From Candidatus Marispirochaeta associata (GTDB lineage Bacteria > Spirochaetota > Spirochaetia > JC444 > Marispirochaetaceae), in contig JWTM01000532.1 in assembly GCA_001749745.1 (NCBI GenBank), positions 62,001-126,000 of the forward strand: DNA of 64,000 bases, given 5' to 3'. Each line of letters starts with the position of its first letter. Positions within the stretch are counted from its first letter, which is position 1. The notes beneath the pieces were generated by a model. It worked only from the letters and a program-made list of their open reading frames with translations. It did no database searches and was not told the DNA's origin. Of this stretch, positions 59,990-64,000 are shown one piece after another. A program made the translations under genes and the position numbers.

Positions 59990-61048
59990 ATGTACAGGTT
60001 GGGTGAGATGCCGCTGCCGGAAGTGCTGGAAACACCTGCAGTGCTCCGAAAGACAATTGCCGCCAATCGATCACTGGCAGAACTGAAGGGACTCACCCGT
60101 ACCATCCCCCGGCCGGGAATCCTGATCAATAACCTGGCGATGCAGGAAGCCCGGGATTCCTCAGAGATTGAGAATATCATAACTACTCAGGATGATCTCT
60201 ATACTGATGCGGGGGGCGAACGGCTTCCCGGTTCACTTGCCGCCAAGGAGGTGCATCGCTACGTCAGTGCCCTTCGCATTGGCTACGATCTGATTCGGCA
60301 GCAGGGACTCTTAACGGCAAATCATATCATCACTGTGTTTCAAGCCATCACTGGACGGGATGAAGGCTTTCGCGTCCAGCCGGGAACGGCCTTAGTGAAC
60401 GATGCAACCCAGGCCGTCGTCTATGAGCCTCCCCAGGAGGCGAGTGAGATCATCCGCCTGATGGGCATCTGTGAAGAGCTTATTAATAATGATGCCTCCC
60501 TCCCGGTCGATCCGCTGATTAAAATGGCGGTGATTCACCATCTCTTCGAGAGCATTCACCCCTTTAGTGATGGAAACGGACGAACCGGCCGCATCATCAA
60601 TGTCCTCTACCTGGTCGTAAAAGGGTACTTGGATATCCCGGTTCTCTACCTGAGCCGCTACATTGTGCGTACTAAGGTCCAGTACTACCATCTCTTGCAG
60701 GCGGTACGGGATGAGAATCGGTGGATCGACTGGATTCTCTATATGCTGGAAGGTGTCGATCAGACCGCCCAACAGACGATTCGACTGGTGCAGTCAATCA
60801 GCAGTGCCATGCAGGACTATAAACAACGGATCAGAGAGACCGGTATCTATAGTCAGGAGCTTCTAAATAATCTCTTTTATCACCCCTATACGAAAATCGA
60901 GTATGTGACTCGCAGTATTGATGTCTCCCGACAAACGGCGTCGAAGTATCTGGATCGTCTGGTGGAGGCGGAACTCCTTGAGAAGCGGAAGATCGGGCGC
61001 CATAACTACTATATCAATCAAGCGCTAATGCGGATTCTGGGAGAGTAA
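59990..61048 (+). CDS. Fic-family AMP transferase with winged-helix tail
   Basis: 352 residues, with AAGGGGGAGA before the ATG. The catalytic motif is HPFSDGNGRTGR, with His190. The inhibitory motif SSEIEN (S57-xxx-E61-N62, type (S/T)xxxE(G/N)) lies N-terminal to the Fic core, as in class II Fic proteins, so activity is probably self-inhibited. The C-terminus (TKIEYVTRSIDVSRQTASKYLDRLVEAELLEKRKIGRHNYY) is a winged helix that may regulate its own promoter. It modifies target proteins with AMP; the target is unknown. It is often found in restriction islands, as here. Confidence 0.92.
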   Translation: MYRLGEMPLPEVLETPAVLRKTIAANRSLAELKGLTRTIPRPGILINNLAMQEARDSSEIENIITTQDDLYTDAGGERLPGSLAAKEVHRYVSALRIGYDLIRQQGLLTANHIITVFQAITGRDEGFRVQPGTALVNDATQAVVYEPPQEASEIIRLMGICEELINNDASLPVDPLIKMAVIHHLFESIHPFSDGNGRTGRIINVLYLVVKGYLDIPVLYLSRYIVRTKVQYYHLLQAVRDENRWIDWILYMLEGVDQTAQQTIRLVQSISSAMQDYKQRIRETGIYSQELLNNLFYHPYTKIEYVTRSIDVSRQTASKYLDRLVEAELLEKRKIGRHNYYINQALMRILGE

Positions 61049-61127
61049 AGGATCGGCCATCCTTTCACCGTCTTCTTTGACGACTGGTGAGAATGGTGAT
61101 AATGTAGAGCCTGATCGAGGAATGTGG

Positions 61128-63506
61128 ATGCAAAAAGCCGAGCTGTCTGAACGCGATATCTGTACCAAGTATATAACCCCTGCGGTTGCTGCGGCCGGCT
61201 GGGATATCAACACTCAGATCCGGGAGGAGTTCTCCTTAACCAAGGGGCGAATTATTGTCCGAGGGAAGCTCCACTCCCGGGGGAAGAGCAAACGGGCCGA
61301 TTATGTGCTCTTCTACAAGCCGGGGATCCCTTTGGCGGTTATCGAGGCCAAGGATAATACCCACAGTGTCGGCGCCGGGATGCAGCAGGCCTTAGGTTAT
61401 GCTCAGATGCTGGATGTGCCCTTCGTTTTCAGCAGTAACGGCGACGGTTTCCTCTTTCATAATCAGCTGATCGGAAGCGGTCCGGTTGAGCGCGAGCTCT
61501 CCCTGGCCGAGTTTCCGTCGCCCCAGGAGCTCTGGGATCAATGGACGCGACAGAAGGGGCTGGAAGCCTCGGCTGAGGCGATCGTAACCGAGGACTATTA
61601 CAGCGACGGGGGGAACAAGACCCCGCGTTACTATCAGCTGCAGGCGATCAACACCACTATTGAGGCGATTGCCACCGGGCGGCAACGGATTCTGCTGGTC
61701 ATGGCCACGGGAACCGGGAAGACCTTTACGGCATTTCAGATTATCTGGCGCCTCTGGAGATCCCGCGCGAAGAAGCGGATACTCTTTCTGGCGGACCGAA
61801 ATATCCTGGTTGATCAGACGATGACCAACGATTTCAAGCCTTTCGGCTCGGCCATGACAAAGATCCAGAAGCGCCAGGCCAATAAATCCTACGAGATCTA
61901 CCTCTCCCTCTACCAGGCGGTTACCGGCAGTGAAGAGGAGCGGAATATCTACAAGCAGTTCTCGCCCGGCTTCTTTGATCTGATCGTGGTCGATGAGTGT
62001 CACCGGGGGAGCGCCGCGGCGGATTCGGCCTGGCGTCAGATCCTGGAGTATTTCTCTACCGCCACTCAGATCGGTTTGACGGCCACCCCGAAGGAGACGA
62101 CGCATGTTTCGAATAGCGACTACTTCGGCGAGCCGCTCTATACCTACTCACTGAAGCAGGGGATCGAGGACGGCTTCCTCGCCCCCTACAAGGTGGTGCG
62201 GATCGATATCGATAAGGATTTGGAGGGGTGGCGACCCGAACAGGGGCGGAAGGACAAGTACGGGAATCTGATAGAGGACCGGATCTACAATCAGCGGGAT
62301 TTTGACAAGACCCTGATTCTGGAGAGACGCACCGAGATGGTGGCCCAAAAGATCTCCCGCTTTTTAAAAGAGACCGACCGCTACAGTAAGACCATCGTTT
62401 TCTGTGAGAATATCGATCATGCCGAACGGATGCGACAGGCCCTGGTGAACGCCAACGGGGATCTGGCCGCCGAAAACAGCCGCTACGTGATGCGGATTAC
62501 CGGGGATAATGAGGAGGGGAAGGCGGAGCTCGATAACTTCATCTTCCCGGAATCCCGCTATCCGGTGATCGCCACCACCTCGAAGCTGATGTCCACCGGC
62601 GTCGATGCCCAGACCTGCAGGCTGATCGTCCTCGATCAGCGTATCCAGTCGATGACGGAGTTTAAGCAGATCATCGGCCGAGGGACCCGAATCAACGAGG
62701 ATTACGACAAGTACTACTTCACGATTATGGATTTCAAGAAGGCGACCGAGCTCTTCGCCGATCCCGCCTTCGACGGCGATCCGGTGGTAGTCTATAATCC
62801 CGGGGACGGGGAGAGTCCGGTGCCCCCGGAGGAGCGAGAGGAGCAGGAAGAGGATGGAGCCGCACCGGAGGGACATGATCCGATCGACGAGGCGGAGTAT
62901 CCGGAGGGCGACCCCGGCGATGAGAGCCGGATCAGGAAATACTATGTCCAGGATGTCCCGGTACGAGTGGTCGCCGAACGGGTCCAGTACTACGGCCCCG
63001 ATGGCAAGCTGATCACCGAATCCTTGAAGGAGTACAGCAAGCGGCAAATCAATCGGGAGTTTGCGAGCCTCGACTCCTTCCTGAATGCCTGGTCCGGAGC
63101 GGAGCGGAAGAAGGCGATCATCGACGAGCTGGCCGAGCGGGGAATCTTCTTCGAGGCCTTGGCCGATGAGGTGGGGCGGGAGATCGATCCTTTCGATATG
63201 GTCTGTCATATTGCCTGGGACATGCCGCCGTTGACGCGACGCGAGCGGGCGGAGCAGGTCAAGAAGCGCAACTATTTTCAGAAATATGGGGACGAGGCCC
63301 GGCGGGTCCTAGAGGAGCTTTTACAGAAGTATGCTGATGAAGGTATTGATCAGATTGAGGAGCCTCAGGTGCTGACCATCAATCCCTTTACCGAGTATGG
63401 TACGCCCTACGAGATCGCCCAGTTCTTCGGCGGGCCGGAAGGGTATAGAAAGGCCGTCCAGGAGCTGGAGGCTCAACTCTATAGTGAAAGCCCGCAGGCA
63501 TCATAG
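61128..63506 (+). CDS. hsdR: Type I restriction enzyme, HsdR subunit
   Basis: 792 residues from ATG 61128, with GAGGA 6 bases upstream. The nuclease core ADYVLFYKPGIPLAVIEAKDN (Asp, then Glu-x-Lys) is near residues 62-82. The motor has MATGTGKTFTAF (Walker A), VVDECHRGS (DEAH-type) and LTATPKE, with IIGRGTRINEDY as motif VI. An acidic hinge (about 570-600) leads to the C-terminal domain that docks on HsdM. Its length is near EcoAI HsdR, shorter than EcoKI. It translocates and cuts unmethylated DNA. hsdM follows after 18 bases. Confidence 0.95.
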   Translation: MQKAELSERDICTKYITPAVAAAGWDINTQIREEFSLTKGRIIVRGKLHSRGKSKRADYVLFYKPGIPLAVIEAKDNTHSVGAGMQQALGYAQMLDVPFVFSSNGDGFLFHNQLIGSGPVERELSLAEFPSPQELWDQWTRQKGLEASAEAIVTEDYYSDGGNKTPRYYQLQAINTTIEAIATGRQRILLVMATGTGKTFTAFQIIWRLWRSRAKKRILFLADRNILVDQTMTNDFKPFGSAMTKIQKRQANKSYEIYLSLYQAVTGSEEERNIYKQFSPGFFDLIVVDECHRGSAAADSAWRQILEYFSTATQIGLTATPKETTHVSNSDYFGEPLYTYSLKQGIEDGFLAPYKVVRIDIDKDLEGWRPEQGRKDKYGNLIEDRIYNQRDFDKTLILERRTEMVAQKISRFLKETDRYSKTIVFCENIDHAERMRQALVNANGDLAAENSRYVMRITGDNEEGKAELDNFIFPESRYPVIATTSKLMSTGVDAQTCRLIVLDQRIQSMTEFKQIIGRGTRINEDYDKYYFTIMDFKKATELFADPAFDGDPVVVYNPGDGESPVPPEEREEQEEDGAAPEGHDPIDEAEYPEGDPGDESRIRKYYVQDVPVRVVAERVQYYGPDGKLITESLKEYSKRQINREFASLDSFLNAWSGAERKKAIIDELAERGIFFEALADEVGREIDPFDMVCHIAWDMPPLTRRERAEQVKKRNYFQKYGDEARRVLEELLQKYADEGIDQIEEPQVLTINPFTEYGTPYEIAQFFGGPEGYRKAVQELEAQLYSESPQAS

Positions 63507-63524
63507 GTAGCGAGGAGAGCAGCA

Positions 63525-64000
63525 GTGTCTATTAACACCCTGGTGAAATCGATCCAGGATATTATGCGTAAGGATGTGGGTGTCGACGGGGATGCCCAGC
63601 GGATCAGCCAGATGTCCTGGCTCCTGTTTTTGAAGATCTTCGATGATCGGGAGAAGGAGTGGAGCTTCACGGTCTCCAATTACACCTCCCCCCTGGAAAA
63701 GCGCCATCGCTGGTCGAGCTGGGCGGCGAACCCAGAAGGGATGACCGGGGATGTGTTGATCGGATTCATCAATAACGATCTCTTTCCGGCCCTGAAGAAG
63801 CTTGCCACCAAGGCGGGGGTAAGCGAGCACGGAAAGGTGGTGGGAAGCGTCTTTGAGGACGCCTATAACTACATGAAATCCGGGACTTTACTGCGCCAGG
63901 TAGTGAACACGATCCAGCACGACGTGGACTTCAACTCATCCCAGGACCGGCACCTCTTTAACGATATCTATGAGAAGATCCTGGCCGATCTTCAGTCGGC
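63525..64000 (+). CDS. hsdM: Type I modification methylase HsdM, N-terminal part
   Basis: Begins at GTG 63525, with GAGGAG 7 bases upstream, and runs off the window after about 158 codons. The frame reads MSINTLVKSIQDIMRKDVGVDGDAQRISQMSWLLFLKIFDDRE..., the conserved N-terminal helical domain of HsdM. The SAM-binding and NPPF motifs would lie beyond the edge. It methylates adenines at the recognition site together with HsdS, also not in view. Confidence 0.9.
   Translation, partial: MSINTLVKSIQDIMRKDVGVDGDAQRISQMSWLLFLKIFDDREKEWSFTVSNYTSPLEKRHRWSSWAANPEGMTGDVLIGFINNDLFPALKKLATKAGVSEHGKVVGSVFEDAYNYMKSGTLLRQVVNTIQHDVDFNSSQDRHLFNDIYEKILADLQS

Larger units (their letters stand above)
56250..64000. 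mobile_element. Putative integrated genomic island, left end
   Basis: The tRNA-Gly fragment with its natural downstream terminator lies to the left, so the inserted DNA should lie to the right. It carries non-core genes: PEGA and DUF4105 envelope genes, fic, hsdR and hsdM. No integrase is seen in the window. The far end, with a complete tRNA-Gly, would be beyond 64000. Confidence 0.5.

Overview
The window looks like a chromosome segment of a free-living or environmental member of the Spirochaetales. The evidence is a flagellar rod/P-ring operon (flgF, flgG, flgA, flgI and a short muramidase-less flgJ), a Borrelia-type P83/100 protein, an aspartate carbamoyltransferase with fused catalytic and regulatory chains, short RpoS-like sigma factors, and many signal-peptide, lipoprotein and PEGA-domain surface genes. 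No species can be named from the sequence alone.

Layout. 1-11250: the end of a DinG-type helicase, groES (minus), a SEC-C protein, a sigma-70 family gene, pyruvate phosphate dikinase, an endonuclease III-like glycosylase, a beta-propeller/HEAT exported protein, P83/100 and pyrBI. 11270-21140 (minus): PBP1A with a small ParB-like gene, then a long envelope operon (PHP phosphoesterase, MlaE, MlaF, MlaD, TPR lipoprotein, membrane protein, M23 peptidase, PEGA protein). 21300-25970: two cyclic-nucleotide-domain genes, an ECF sigma factor with a small membrane protein, a methyltransferase, a DUF368 lipid-carrier transporter and a SRPBCC protein. 26060-31000: tRNA-Thr, the flagellar operon behind a sigma-28-like promoter, and a second RpoS-like sigma gene. 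31050-45860: YibQ-like deacetylase and tsaD, a MinD/ParA ATPase, phosphohexomutase, two HD-GYP proteins around a coiled-coil membrane protein, a three-gene surface operon, and three-part NAD(P) transhydrogenase. 46020-53950: two tandem copies of a two-gene module, an exported transglutaminase-like/TPR protein followed by an Ig-like lipoprotein. 54000-55700: a cupin and a hydrolase. 55750-64000: a tRNA-Gly 3-prime fragment and repeats mark the left edge of what looks like an integrated island carrying PEGA/DUF4105 envelope genes, a Fic protein and a type I restriction system (hsdR, start of hsdM).

Main observations. Both short sigma-70 family genes sit directly behind textbook -24/-12 (sigma-54) promoters, with short leaders. 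This suggests a branched RpoN-to-alternative-sigma cascade comparable to the RpoN-RpoS pathway of Borrelia. Several genes without a Shine-Dalgarno have a -10 hexamer only 6-9 bases before the ATG, suggesting leaderless messages. The duplicated transglutaminase-like/lipoprotein module has a conserved Cys-His-Glu set with identical spacing in both copies and is the best candidate for an undescribed envelope system. The tRNA-Gly fragment, a 79-base tandem repeat, a duplicated operator and a three-copy GC-alternating repeat define the island border. All family assignments were made by reading motifs; no database search was run.
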